A stretch of 28,044 nucleotides of DNA, taken from Liminaster sp964567855. GTDB taxonomy: Bacteria > Bacteroidota > Bacteroidia > Bacteroidales > UBA3663. The notes under the pieces are model-generated. The model had not been told where the DNA came from. It made no database searches and was given only the letters and a program-made list of their open reading frames with translations. The position numbers and the translations under genes were made by a program. This document shows positions 1 to 8,072 of the stretch, in pieces. Where the stretch lies: the NCBI GenBank assembly GCA_964567855.1, contig CAZMOE010000035.1, positions 1 to 28,044 of the forward strand, written 5' to 3'. How positions within the stretch are numbered: the stretch's first letter is position 1; each line of letters opens with the position of its first letter.

Positions 1-1
1 G

Positions 2-1270
2 TTGAAAGACACATCCGGAGAGACACAGGCCGACGACAATACCTACAACCTGATAATGAAAGACAAGGAGATGTTGTTGGATATCAACAACCCTCTGCGT
101 TTTATTTTCTCCCATACGGCATTGCGCGAAGGTTGGGACAATCCGAATGTCTTTCAGATTTGTACGCTGAACGAAACCAAGTCCGAAATGAGGAAACGGC
201 AGGAAATCGGACGAGGTTTGCGATTGGCTGTCAATCAGGAGGGTGCAAGAATATATGATAAAAACATCAATCGTCTGACGGTGGTAGCCAATGAAGCTTA
301 CAATGACTTTGCGAAGGCCTTGCAAAACGAATTAAAAGAGGATTGCGGCGTCGATTTCGGCAATCGTATCAAACCCAAGCGAAACAGAATAGCCGTTACT
401 TATCGTAAAGGTTTCGAGACAGATTCGCTGTTCCTCGAAATATGGGAGAAATTGAAAGTTCGAACGACCTATCGCGTCAAATACGATACAGAAGAACTGA
501 TTCGAAATGCGGGACGAGCGATCAGAAATCTGCCTAAGATAGAGAAACCGTCGGTTCACTCGATTAAAAACGAAGTGGTAATTACCGGCTCAGGAGTTGC
601 TGTTCAATACAAAGGCGATCGGATTTCGACCGGCCATTCGGATTATGTCATTCCCGATATGCTCGGATACATACAGCGGCATACGGAATTAACGCGCAGT
701 ACGATAATGCGTATTATCGCTGAATCCGGACGTTTGAATGATTTGGCTGTCAATCCGCAGTTGTTCATGGATTTGGCTATTGCCGCTATCAAACACGAAC
801 TTCACGAAATGATGATTGACGGTATCGAATATCGCAGATTGGGTAATTGTACCTATGAAATGAGGTTGTTTGAGGATTTGGAGACCTACAAGGACGAAAA
901 CACGTTTGAGGTATCAAAAAAGGATAGAACCATTTACGACAATTTTATTCCGTTGGATTCTGCTGTCGAAAATCAGTTTGCCAAAGATTGCGAAGCAAGC
1001 GACCAAGTCCAATTCTATTTCAAATTGCCGGGTTGGTTCAAGATACCGACTCCGATAGGCAATTACAATCCGGATTGGGCGGTCGTATTCGAAGATGACC
1101 GCAGGATATATTTTGTTGCGGAGACAAAGGATACCGGAACGCCGACGGTAGATATGTCAAAGTTGCGTCCGGGAGAGTTGGCAAAGATCAAATGCGGGGC
1201 AGCGCATTTCCGGCTGTTTCCCAATTTGGATTATCAAGTGGTTAACAGTGTAAGTTGTTTGAAGAAATGA
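2..1270 (+). CDS. Type III restriction enzyme Res subunit, C-terminal part (5' end outside window)
   Basis: The reading frame is already open at the left edge, so the true start and the N-terminal helicase motifs (Walker A, DEAD-like box) lie outside the window. About 422 residues remain. Residues ~37-48 (SHTALREGWDNP) fit SF2 helicase motif V and residues 65-74 (RQEIGRGLRL) fit motif VI, the arginine-finger motif of Res/HsdR-like translocases. The C-terminal domain carries a PD-(D/E)XK nuclease signature: NPDW (Asp358), then VAETK (Glu374, Lys376), numbered from the first visible residue. Type III Res proteins hydrolyse ATP and cut DNA in complex with a Mod methyltransferase; mod is expected further left and is not seen. 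The stop overlaps the next gene by ATGA. Base composition is more AT-rich than in the genes after 2970, which suggests acquisition. Confident in the family; completeness cannot be judged. Confidence 0.9.
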   Translation: MKDTSGETQADDNTYNLIMKDKEMLLDINNPLRFIFSHTALREGWDNPNVFQICTLNETKSEMRKRQEIGRGLRLAVNQEGARIYDKNINRLTVVANEAYNDFAKALQNELKEDCGVDFGNRIKPKRNRIAVTYRKGFETDSLFLEIWEKLKVRTTYRVKYDTEELIRNAGRAIRNLPKIEKPSVHSIKNEVVITGSGVAVQYKGDRISTGHSDYVIPDMLGYIQRHTELTRSTIMRIIAESGRLNDLAVNPQLFMDLAIAAIKHELHEMMIDGIEYRRLGNCTYEMRLFEDLETYKDENTFEVSKKDRTIYDNFIPLDSAVENQFAKDCEASDQVQFYFKLPGWFKIPTPIGNYNPDWAVVFEDDRRIYFVAETKDTGTPTVDMSKLRPGELAKIKCGAAHFRLFPNLDYQVVNSVSCLKK

Positions 1271-1605
1271 ATGAAATAATTGATTTGGGATTTATTGCAG
1301 CTAAATTAGCGGCTATAAAAGACGAGAAGGCAAGAATGATAGTTGGAGGTGCATCTTTGGTATATAATGCTGTACAAATAGCGCGCTTCCGCTCAATGAT
1401 AGTTGAATTGTCCCAATATTGTAATTGTATTGTGCTTTCTGCTCGAATGCGAGGGGGATATACCGAAGAAGAGTATCGTGTAGTGATGGATTGCCAAAGA
1501 CAAATAGGAGAGTGCAGCAATCAAATAGCCAAATACGGTACAATGTCTGTTATTGACGGTATATCATTGTTGATTGACGGACTGAAAAAATTATCAAGGC
1601 AGTAA
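1267..1605 (+). CDS. Small hypothetical protein coupled to the Res gene
   Basis: A 112-residue protein starting at ATG 1267, whose first bases overlap the Res stop codon as ATGA, a classical translational-coupling arrangement. A TTG four codons earlier is also in frame but less likely. It has no recognisable domain and no signal peptide. The sequence looks mainly helical, with a hydrophobic N-terminal third (residues ~5-40), a Cys-x-Cys pair (52 and 54) and two further cysteines (76 and 83). It is followed five bases later by the RhuM-family gene, so all three genes probably share one transcript. Its place inside a restriction cassette suggests an accessory or modulatory role (antirestriction, subunit stabiliser, small toxin), but nothing in the sequence proves any of these. 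The coding call rests on frame length, the overlap and the tight spacing. Confidence 0.6.
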   Translation: MNEIIDLGFIAAKLAAIKDEKARMIVGGASLVYNAVQIARFRSMIVELSQYCNCIVLSARMRGGYTEEEYRVVMDCQRQIGECSNQIAKYGTMSVIDGISLLIDGLKKLSRQ

Positions 1606-1610
1606 CAATT

Positions 1611-2636
1611 ATGAAGAATAAACTGCAAATCAGAAACAGTACAGCAGAGTTCCTTATATTCCAAATAGATAGCAGAACTGATGGCGTAGAGGTTTTATAT
1701 CAGGATGAGACGTTATGGCTGACACAGGATGCCATTGCTATCTTATTTGACAAAAGCCGCTCGACCATTACCGAACATTTGCAAAATATCTTTCATAGTC
1801 AAGAATTACAGGAAGATTCAGTTTGTCGGAAATTCCGACGAACTGCCGCAGACGGCAAAGAGTATGCAACCAAATACTATAATCTGGATGCCGTCATTTC
1901 CGTTGGTTATCGGGCGAACTCTGTTCGTGCCACCCAATTCCGCCAGTGGTGTACTTATGTATTGCGGCAATTCGCCATTCGGGGATATGTTATTGATAAA
2001 AAGCGAATGGAGAACGGGGCATTTATCAACGAAGACTATTTCGAGCATCTGCTTGCCGAAATTCGGGAAATACGTTTGAGTGAGCGTCGGTTCTATCAAA
2101 AACTTACAGACATCTATGCCACAAGTATCGACTATAATAAGGATGCTCCGACAACCCGCCTGTTTTTTCAAAAAGTTCAGAATAAGATGCACTATGCCGT
2201 TCACGGACACACGGCGGCCGAGTTGATCGTAGAACGAGCCAATGCGGATAAGGAACATATGGGACTTACCTCATGGGAAAAAGCTCCTGACGGCAAAATC
2301 GTTAAAACCGATGTGTCGATAGCCAAGAATTATTTGAAAGAGACGGAATTGGAATCTATGGGCAGAATTGTCAATGCCTTTCTCGACTTAGCTGAAGATC
2401 GGGCCAAACGTCATATTCCTATGACAATGGAGGATTGGGCCGTCCGTATAGATAAATTCTTGCAGAGCGACGACAGAGTGGTCTTACTGGATGCTGGAAC
2501 TGTGTCTGCAGAACAGGCAAAGGAGTACGCAGAGAGTGAGTTTGAAAAATATAGGATAATACAGGATCGCCTGTTTCAGTCTGACTTCGATCGGCTTTCT
2601 GACGATTTGCTGGACTTCGAAGCCAACAATAAATAG
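1611..2636 (+). CDS. RhuM-family (virulence RhuM) protein
   Basis: A 341-residue protein, a normal length for the RhuM family (PF13310). The N-terminal ~110 residues contain the family's conserved region: WLTQDAIAILFD, then a helix-turn-helix-like stretch (SRSTITEHLQNIF), then YYNLDAVISVGYRANS and FRQWCTYVLRQFAIRGY. The middle region (TDIYATSIDYNKD, QNKMHYAVHGHTAAELI) is also characteristic. RhuM proteins are common passengers of restriction-modification and pathogenicity islands. Their biochemical function is not settled, although the N-terminal part resembles DNA-binding domains of phage Bro/ORF6N type. Here the gene follows the Res subunit and the small ORF on the same strand with almost no gap, supporting one operon. 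It ends the AT-rich left segment. The family assignment is strong; the function is unknown. Confidence 0.88.
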   Translation: MKNKLQIRNSTAEFLIFQIDSRTDGVEVLYQDETLWLTQDAIAILFDKSRSTITEHLQNIFHSQELQEDSVCRKFRRTAADGKEYATKYYNLDAVISVGYRANSVRATQFRQWCTYVLRQFAIRGYVIDKKRMENGAFINEDYFEHLLAEIREIRLSERRFYQKLTDIYATSIDYNKDAPTTRLFFQKVQNKMHYAVHGHTAAELIVERANADKEHMGLTSWEKAPDGKIVKTDVSIAKNYLKETELESMGRIVNAFLDLAEDRAKRHIPMTMEDWAVRIDKFLQSDDRVVLLDAGTVSAEQAKEYAESEFEKYRIIQDRLFQSDFDRLSDDLLDFEANNK

Positions 2637-2969
2637 TCGTCCCTTAAATGTTATTTCAATAAAGTATCTCTATCTGGAGTGGGGTTCTAATATCGTTTAT
2701 TAGCTACAAAAGAAATTTCATGGTAACCATTCGTTAAACTACAGATAGTAATACCAATTGATATTGTTTCCGAACGACATTCTATAGCAAAAATTTTCTC
2801 TGTTTACACTCCAAAAGAGGCCGGAAAATTCAACAGCAATCCCCTCCGCCCGATGGAATGGGTGCCATCTGACGGAGGGGATATTACACAATATTATATA
2901 TATCCAGAATATCGATATTTATTCAGCGTGTTGCATGTGATATCCTGAATATGCCATACGGGAAGGATT
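2637..2969. other. Intergenic junction between defence cassette and pectin operon
   Basis: No open frame of credible composition is visible. The left two thirds are AT-rich with no clear promoter box. The right third contains the hairpin annotated separately at 2841-2880. The shift in base composition occurs about here, so this is the likely right border of the acquired cassette. I found no tRNA, att-like duplication or transposase remnant. Confidence 0.5.
2841..2880. terminator. GC-rich hairpin, probable transcription end between converging genes
   Basis: The arms CCCCTCCG and CGGAGGGG are exact complements, with an inner ATGG/CCAT pairing and a central loop. The hairpin sits between the converging RhuM-family gene (plus) and the lyase gene (minus), about 90 bases past the lyase stop. 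There is no long U-run on either side, so it may act as a bidirectional stop or as a 3'-end stabiliser. Confidence 0.5.
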
Positions 2970-5900
2970 TCATCTGCGGATGAAGACCTTCTTGCCACCG
3001 ACGATATAGAAGCCGTGCTGCGGATTTTCTACGCGACGGCCGGTAAGATCATATACATCTCCGTCGGTGGTGTAAACATCGGTGCGGATGTTTTCGATAG
3101 CGGAGGTACCGCTATTCCACGGACGGCCGAGCAGATAATACGGAGCATGCTTGAAAGAAGCGGTCTCCTTGATACGCAGATAAGCTGTGTGGTCGGGAAG
3201 CTCCTGACCATCGCTACTGATCAGGAAGAAGCCGTAGCCCAATGCCGGATCTTTGCGGAACTCATAGAAGAACTCGCCTTTGGCTGTTTCTTCGGGATCG
3301 GAAGCGATGGTTTCCGACCACATGATACCACGCAGATAGTTGATAGGTGCTGACACAGCTCCGGTCTGATCCGAGGGGAAGAACTTATGTTCCGTTGCCG
3401 CTTTAACGGGAGACTTCAGCAACATAGGCATGCCTGCCGGGAGATAACCGGTCTCCACTTTGCTGAGCTGGACAGTATCGTTGACACCGGCCTTGCTATA
3501 ACCACGGACACAATAAGCCTCAACGCCTTCGGGCAGATCCACTTTATAAGAAGAGTAGAAAGGTATCCATTCGCAGTCGGCCTCCTGATTTTTACGGATA
3601 GTGAAGTAGTCGACAGGACTATAGCCGAGGTGGGGAGGCTGATTATAACCGACATTCTGCCAAACTATGGCCATGTCATAGACATGATCGTCGCGGAGTG
3701 TAGGCATTGCGAAATCGGAAGTGTAAGGCGTCGTAAAGATGGTCAGCGCCTGAGTTCCGTCAGATTCGGTCACCCAATAGATAACCTCCTCACGCCAATC
3801 GCCGAAGATATCGGCCTGAAGATTCGGGTTATTTTTCGTACTGTTGATAGAACTTGCACCGCCTTCGTTGTAAAGCGTCACCATACGGCCGTAGCTCTGG
3901 TACTGGCTGTCCCATTTGTCGATATGCTGACGGTCGTGATATTCGTCATACAGGTCACCATCCCAATAGACGCGGAAATTGATAGACGAAGAGCTCACTG
4001 TTCCCTGCTGCCACGGGCAAACCACCTCTCCCTTGCTATTATAAAGGCTGGCGCTGGAAGAGTGCATAAACTCAGCACCACGATGATTGCTATCGATGTC
4101 GAAAATCAGACCACGGCCGGTATCGCTGTTCGTCTGTTTACAGCTGGCCAGCACCCTGCCGGTCTTGGCATCGCGCAAAGTAGCGTCATACGCGCACTTC
4201 TTATCCTCATATACCATAAACACCTCCATACCGGGATTATCCAGGTCGTAATCGCCCAAATGAAGCGCATCGCCATGACCCGTACCGCCACGCCAAAGCG
4301 TAGAGCCGTCATCATCGATACATGCACTACCGACAATGATCTCGTCTTTGCCATCGCCATCCACATCTCCGACAGTCACGGAATGGGCCCCTTCGCCCCA
4401 TGTTCCCTTGCCGGACTGATCCGACTTATGATACCAGCGCTGAATCAACTGCTGGCCGTCAAAATCATACGCCGCAGCAAAAGATCCGCTATAATAACCG
4501 CGCATCATGACCGCGCTGGGATGTTCTCCATCCAGGAATGCCACACAAGCCTTGTAGCGGTCGGAACGGTTGGCATTGCTATCGCCCCAGACAGAGGTCG
4601 AGACATCGCCATAAGCAGGATCATATTTCACCGTATGAATGGCGCCACCGGTCACACCATCGAAAATCGTGAGATATTCAGGACCGGAAGTAATATGTCC
4701 CTTTCCGTTTATATAAGACTTCGATGGATCGTCATTGCCCATCAATACGTAATTACCCTCACCGTCGATTGTACCGGGAGCGGTCTTGCAAACCATTTCG
4801 CCGAAACCGTCGCCATCGAAATCATAGCAAAGGAACTGCGTATAGTGAGCGCCGGCACGGATATTCTGACCAAGATCGACGCGCCACAAAAGCGTGCCAT
4901 CCAACTTATAGCAATCCATATAAACGCTACCGGTCACACCGGAGCTGGCGCTGTCCTTGGAATTATCCGGATCCCATTTGACAATGATCTCATACTCCCC
5001 GTCGCCATCCATGTCATAGACGGAGCAATCATTGGGAGTGTAAGCACAACCCAGACCACGCTTGTCAAGCGGAGTCTGAATGGGAATATGTTTGTAGAAC
5101 TTGTCCCAGACCCCCACATTGTCCTGACGCTCCACGATCTCGCCATCACGCACGACCTCGAGCGAATAGACGGAAGCCGTCGTACCGCTCTTGTCCAGCA
5201 CATTGGTAACAGTCGAGAACGGAGAACCGGAAACAAGCGTTCCGTCACGATAGACATTATAAACAGTCTTATGCCCGTCGACGGCCCGCATGCGCCAGCT
5301 TACCAGAACGCCGTTATTGGTGCTGATAGCATGCAAACCGCGATTCAGCGGCTTGGCGACACCATGGTTACGAGATGAAACAGTAAACCGGATCGAAGCG
5401 GAGAACACCGGACTGCCGGATTCGCTTACCGTAATGGTCGCAATCTTTTCGGCATACTCGATAGCGGCCTCATAACCCTCGGCAGCAGTGACTGCGAAAT
5501 CCGTAGGATCTGCCGAAAGTTTGTCGGGGAACGTTGCATTGCCGCCATTGCCCAAAGAGGCAATATAAGGATAAATATCTCCGGCAGAGCAGGTAGCTGC
5601 AGTAATATAATGGGACAGATCATAAATCGGCTCATCCACCATACCCTCAAGTGTCAGGTTACGGAAAGCCATTTCCTTGGTCGTGCCCACGCCGCATATA
5701 TAAACGGTCACCGTAAACGACTCGCCGGTCAGCAGATAGTCCGACACCGGAAATACGAACGAAGAATAGCCCGTCGTGTTAGTAGTCGTGATCTTATTGC
5801 GGAGAGGTGAAAGACCGGTCTGAAAGGCCGTTTCGCTACCGTTGGCAGCTTTAACATAAACCTCGATGGTTCCGCCATCCGTTCCGACCTTAGCAGCATC

Positions 5901-6290
5901 GAATGCGATACCGGTCGGCTTGAATGTATGGCCGGCCGCAGGGGTGATCGTGTAAGACAGGCCATGACCGGCGGTCTTGGCGGAAACCTGAGCAGAGGGC
6001 TGGAAACGCATGAACACCGGGTCATACGTAACTGCGGTCAACCCGGCATCGGCACCCGACGAAGCCATCGTGGTGGTTGCGATCAGCTGATCGCCTTTCA
6101 CAAATGAGGTCGAAAGCCGGGATACATAGGCCTCATCGCCCGACACAGAAACTGCCGCCAGGTTATCGATATCGCCCAATGACCAAACCGCTTTCACCTT
6201 CTGGGCGCCTGCATCCAAAGCAGTGCCCCATGCAATCCCGGCACAGAGTCCGAAGATCGCCCAATGTAAACTTTTTTTCATCTGTAGCAT
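2970..6290 (-). CDS. Secreted rhamnogalacturonan lyase, PL11 family, multidomain
   Basis: A 1106-residue protein predicted to cleave the rhamnose-galacturonate backbone of rhamnogalacturonan I by beta-elimination. A signal peptide lies at the start (MKKSLHWAIFGLCAG, cleavage near AGAQ, residue ~30). An in-frame ATG at 6281 is an equally plausible start. Residues ~35-215 look like a beta-sandwich, perhaps carbohydrate-binding. From ~317 (RGLHAISTNNGVLVSWR) a fibronectin-like entry domain leads into the PL11 beta-propeller, with calcium-binding DxDxDG repeats: YDMDGDGEYEIIVKWD (~425), YDFDGDGFGEMVCKTAPG (~490) and GDVDGDGKDEIIVGS (~630). The last ~190 residues form an extra domain and a tail (DLTGRRV, then GKKVFIRR) of the kind found on secreted Bacteroidota proteins. 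Single-domain PL11 enzymes are about 600 residues, so this one has large N- and C-terminal additions. It follows the acetylesterase gene by 46 bases. Confidence 0.93.
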   Translation of the reverse strand: MLQMKKSLHWAIFGLCAGIAWGTALDAGAQKVKAVWSLGDIDNLAAVSVSGDEAYVSRLSTSFVKGDQLIATTTMASSGADAGLTAVTYDPVFMRFQPSAQVSAKTAGHGLSYTITPAAGHTFKPTGIAFDAAKVGTDGGTIEVYVKAANGSETAFQTGLSPLRNKITTTNTTGYSSFVFPVSDYLLTGESFTVTVYICGVGTTKEMAFRNLTLEGMVDEPIYDLSHYITAATCSAGDIYPYIASLGNGGNATFPDKLSADPTDFAVTAAEGYEAAIEYAEKIATITVSESGSPVFSASIRFTVSSRNHGVAKPLNRGLHAISTNNGVLVSWRMRAVDGHKTVYNVYRDGTLVSGSPFSTVTNVLDKSGTTASVYSLEVVRDGEIVERQDNVGVWDKFYKHIPIQTPLDKRGLGCAYTPNDCSVYDMDGDGEYEIIVKWDPDNSKDSASSGVTGSVYMDCYKLDGTLLWRVDLGQNIRAGAHYTQFLCYDFDGDGFGEMVCKTAPGTIDGEGNYVLMGNDDPSKSYINGKGHITSGPEYLTIFDGVTGGAIHTVKYDPAYGDVSTSVWGDSNANRSDRYKACVAFLDGEHPSAVMMRGYYSGSFAAAYDFDGQQLIQRWYHKSDQSGKGTWGEGAHSVTVGDVDGDGKDEIIVGSACIDDDGSTLWRGGTGHGDALHLGDYDLDNPGMEVFMVYEDKKCAYDATLRDAKTGRVLASCKQTNSDTGRGLIFDIDSNHRGAEFMHSSSASLYNSKGEVVCPWQQGTVSSSSINFRVYWDGDLYDEYHDRQHIDKWDSQYQSYGRMVTLYNEGGASSINSTKNNPNLQADIFGDWREEVIYWVTESDGTQALTIFTTPYTSDFAMPTLRDDHVYDMAIVWQNVGYNQPPHLGYSPVDYFTIRKNQEADCEWIPFYSSYKVDLPEGVEAYCVRGYSKAGVNDTVQLSKVETGYLPAGMPMLLKSPVKAATEHKFFPSDQTGAVSAPINYLRGIMWSETIASDPEETAKGEFFYEFRKDPALGYGFFLISSDGQELPDHTAYLRIKETASFKHAPYYLLGRPWNSGTSAIENIRTDVYTTDGDVYDLTGRRVENPQHGFYIVGGKKVFIRR

Positions 6291-6336
6291 ATATTTGTTG
6301 TTATTTGTCCGTTAAAATGATCCCAAAGGCCGTTTA

Positions 6337-7632
6337 TCAATTGCCATCAGGCTTTTCCACCTCGCTGAAAGGACTCTCGTTCCAATGGAAATCCTCGAAC
6401 CGATCGGGATGCGCAGGAGAATAGCCCTTGAAATCAGCATTGATATACTGGACGAGCGGCAATCCGAGATCTTCGATTCCCCGCACGACGAGTTTGGCAA
6501 TCTGATAGGCTCCATAGGGGTTGAAATGCGTATTGTCGGCAAAATCTTTGGTCTGACCGGGATAAGTGCCGGCCGGATAATGAACAAATGCCCGCTTGGA
6601 ATCCTCCTCGCCGAGCGTTTCATACAATACTTTGGTCATAGCCTGCAAATCCACGACCGGGATATTCTCCCGCTCACCGACGAAACGGATCGCCTCCGGA
6701 TAGTCGCTATGGGTAGCCTGGTTGCGGCCATCCTTAAAAAGGCGGCGCATGGTGGGTGTCACAAGCACAGGATGCGCGCCGCGTTTTTTAGCCTCATCGA
6801 TAAAGATCTTCAGCTGATGCTGGAAAGAATAGAAAGCTCCTGCGCCGACTCTGCGGCCATCCTGCTTCTGATCGTTATGACCGAATTCCATAAAGATCCA
6901 GTCGCCCTCTTTCATGACAGAAAGAATTTTGTCCAGACGGCCACGGGCAATGAATCCGTCAGCGGTCTCTCCCGATTCGGCGTAATTGGCCACTGCCACC
7001 CCATCGGTCAGGAAACGGGGAATCATCTGGCCCCAGCTGGCCCACGGTTCATTGTCCTGATCGACTACCGTAGAGTTGCCGCAAAGAAAAACTGTCGGCA
7101 CATCGTCAACCCGCTCGATCGAAATGGCGGTAACACAAGGAGCATCGCCGTTAAATTCAAGCGTCAGCTTATCATCCCAGTTCAGTTTACTCTTCTCACG
7201 ATCTTTGATTTTGACATCTTTCCTGGCATCGATATGAACATTTCTCTTATTGACAATAAAAGTCCTGGTCACCGTCTTTCCTTTGACTGTCGGCTCGTTC
7301 TCCACAAACAAACGGCGGGATTCCGCCCGCACGGTGGTCACACCTGCCCGCTTCTTACTGCCTAACGTGACGGAAACCCGATAGTTTCCATCCGGAACAT
7401 TCACAGAAAAATAAAATGGGGCGACAGACTTTCCGTCCCAGGCCGGCTGCATATCGTAGCCATAACCGACACTCTCATCGAATACCGTCGACGGAGAAAC
7501 GGAAATCACTCCCTCGCTCACTTTCTTCCCGGTCCCGAAATCGAATTCATAAGACGTGCGCTCCACACGCTCTGCCCACAAACCCTGAATCATACATACC
7601 GACAGCGTTACTGTCGCAAAAATTTTCTTCAT
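6337..7632 (-). CDS. Rhamnogalacturonan acetylesterase-like SGNH/GDSL hydrolase (CE12)
   Basis: A 431-residue secreted esterase expected to remove O-acetyl groups from rhamnogalacturonan. A signal peptide covers residues 1-20 (cleavage after GLWA). Residues ~25-175 form an N-terminal beta-rich domain typical of Bacteroidota CE12 proteins. The catalytic domain shows all SGNH blocks: CGNSTV with nucleophile Ser187 (GNS replaces GDS), the block II glycine in NYAESGETADGF, GHNDQ with Asn253, and DNTHF with Asp366 and His369. It is the first gene of a two-gene minus-strand operon with the PL11 lyase. This order makes sense, because deacetylation exposes backbone to the lyase. A candidate promoter and inverted repeat lie upstream. 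No SusC/SusD pair or regulator is present in the window. The substrate is inferred from family and neighbour. Confidence 0.9.
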   Translation of the reverse strand: MKKIFATVTLSVCMIQGLWAERVERTSYEFDFGTGKKVSEGVISVSPSTVFDESVGYGYDMQPAWDGKSVAPFYFSVNVPDGNYRVSVTLGSKKRAGVTTVRAESRRLFVENEPTVKGKTVTRTFIVNKRNVHIDARKDVKIKDREKSKLNWDDKLTLEFNGDAPCVTAISIERVDDVPTVFLCGNSTVVDQDNEPWASWGQMIPRFLTDGVAVANYAESGETADGFIARGRLDKILSVMKEGDWIFMEFGHNDQKQDGRRVGAGAFYSFQHQLKIFIDEAKKRGAHPVLVTPTMRRLFKDGRNQATHSDYPEAIRFVGERENIPVVDLQAMTKVLYETLGEEDSKRAFVHYPAGTYPGQTKDFADNTHFNPYGAYQIAKLVVRGIEDLGLPLVQYINADFKGYSPAHPDRFEDFHWNESPFSEVEKPDGN

Positions 7633-7678
7633 GGCAATATTTATTTTATAGAATTATTGTTATTATAATTATGAGGGT

Positions 7679-7711
7679 GCTAAGGTAAAGATTATTTGCG
7701 AATCTGAAACC
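7679..7711 (-). promoter_or_regulatory. Candidate promoter of the acetylesterase-lyase operon
   Basis: On the minus strand TACCTTAGC (7687-7679) resembles the Bacteroidota -7 box TAnnTTTGC with one mismatch, and a T-rich GGTTTC stretch lies ~17 bases upstream where the -33 element belongs. The start codon is 47 bases downstream. The -33 match is poor. Confidence 0.4.
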
Positions 7712-7712
7712 A

Positions 7713-7735
7713 TTTCCCTGCCAAAAACAGGGAAA
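7713..7735. promoter_or_regulatory. Inverted repeat beside the pectin-operon promoter, possible operator
   Basis: TTTCCCTG and CAGGGAAA are perfect 8-base complements separated by seven bases. The repeat lies just upstream of the candidate -33 region, about 50 bases before the predicted transcription start of the minus-strand operon, a usual place for an activator site. There is no following T-run, and nothing is transcribed into it from a nearby gene, so a terminator is less likely. Confidence 0.4.
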
Positions 7736-8072
7736 CAAATGTTGTTTAAAGGTAAAAAACCTCAAAAACAAGAACAAAACGGCACGTGTTTGCAACGGTT
7801 TCCGACCCCATCCGGTATGTCGTGGCCGGCCCGGAAACAGGACAAGCGCCATAAGAAAGTTACGGATTCCAGGCCCGGCACGGCATACAAGATACTGAAA
7901 GCAAGCCTGTTTTCCATACAATCGAATCAGAAAGTACTTATGCCACAGCCATCACCCCCGATATTCCGTCCCATTCATCAGCAGTACACCTTCCTCACAG
8001 ACAAACCATTCCGAAAAAGAGAACGTTCTCTTTACACCAACCCTATATAATTCACGTAATCTGTAAATAATT
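7736..8072. other. Divergent intergenic region before the 8073 membrane protein
   Basis: The stretch separates the minus-strand pectin operon from the plus-strand gene at 8073. Open frames here are short and of unlikely composition. The only distinct structure is the 18-bp palindrome at 8016-8033. Confidence 0.5.
8016..8033. promoter_or_regulatory. Perfect 18-bp palindrome (AAAGAGAACGTTCTCTTT), probable operator
   Basis: All nine base pairs of each half match, centred between 8024 and 8025, with no loop, as in a homodimeric regulator site. It lies 40 bases before the start codon at 8073. The right half runs into CTCTTTACACC, which could itself be a degenerate -7 box, so binding here would overlap the promoter. 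Confidence 0.5.

Noticed and set aside
3387..5378. A 663-residue open frame on the plus strand opposite the PL11 lyase
   Set aside because: It lies wholly antisense to a well-supported gene, has biased composition (Ile, Arg, Thr, His) and no recognisable domain. It is a by-product of the lyase's codon usage.
7646..7921. A 91-residue frame on the minus strand before the acetylesterase
   Set aside because: It spans the operon's promoter and inverted repeat, and its composition (Phe, Leu, Ile runs, odd Cys/Trp) fits non-coding AT-rich DNA.
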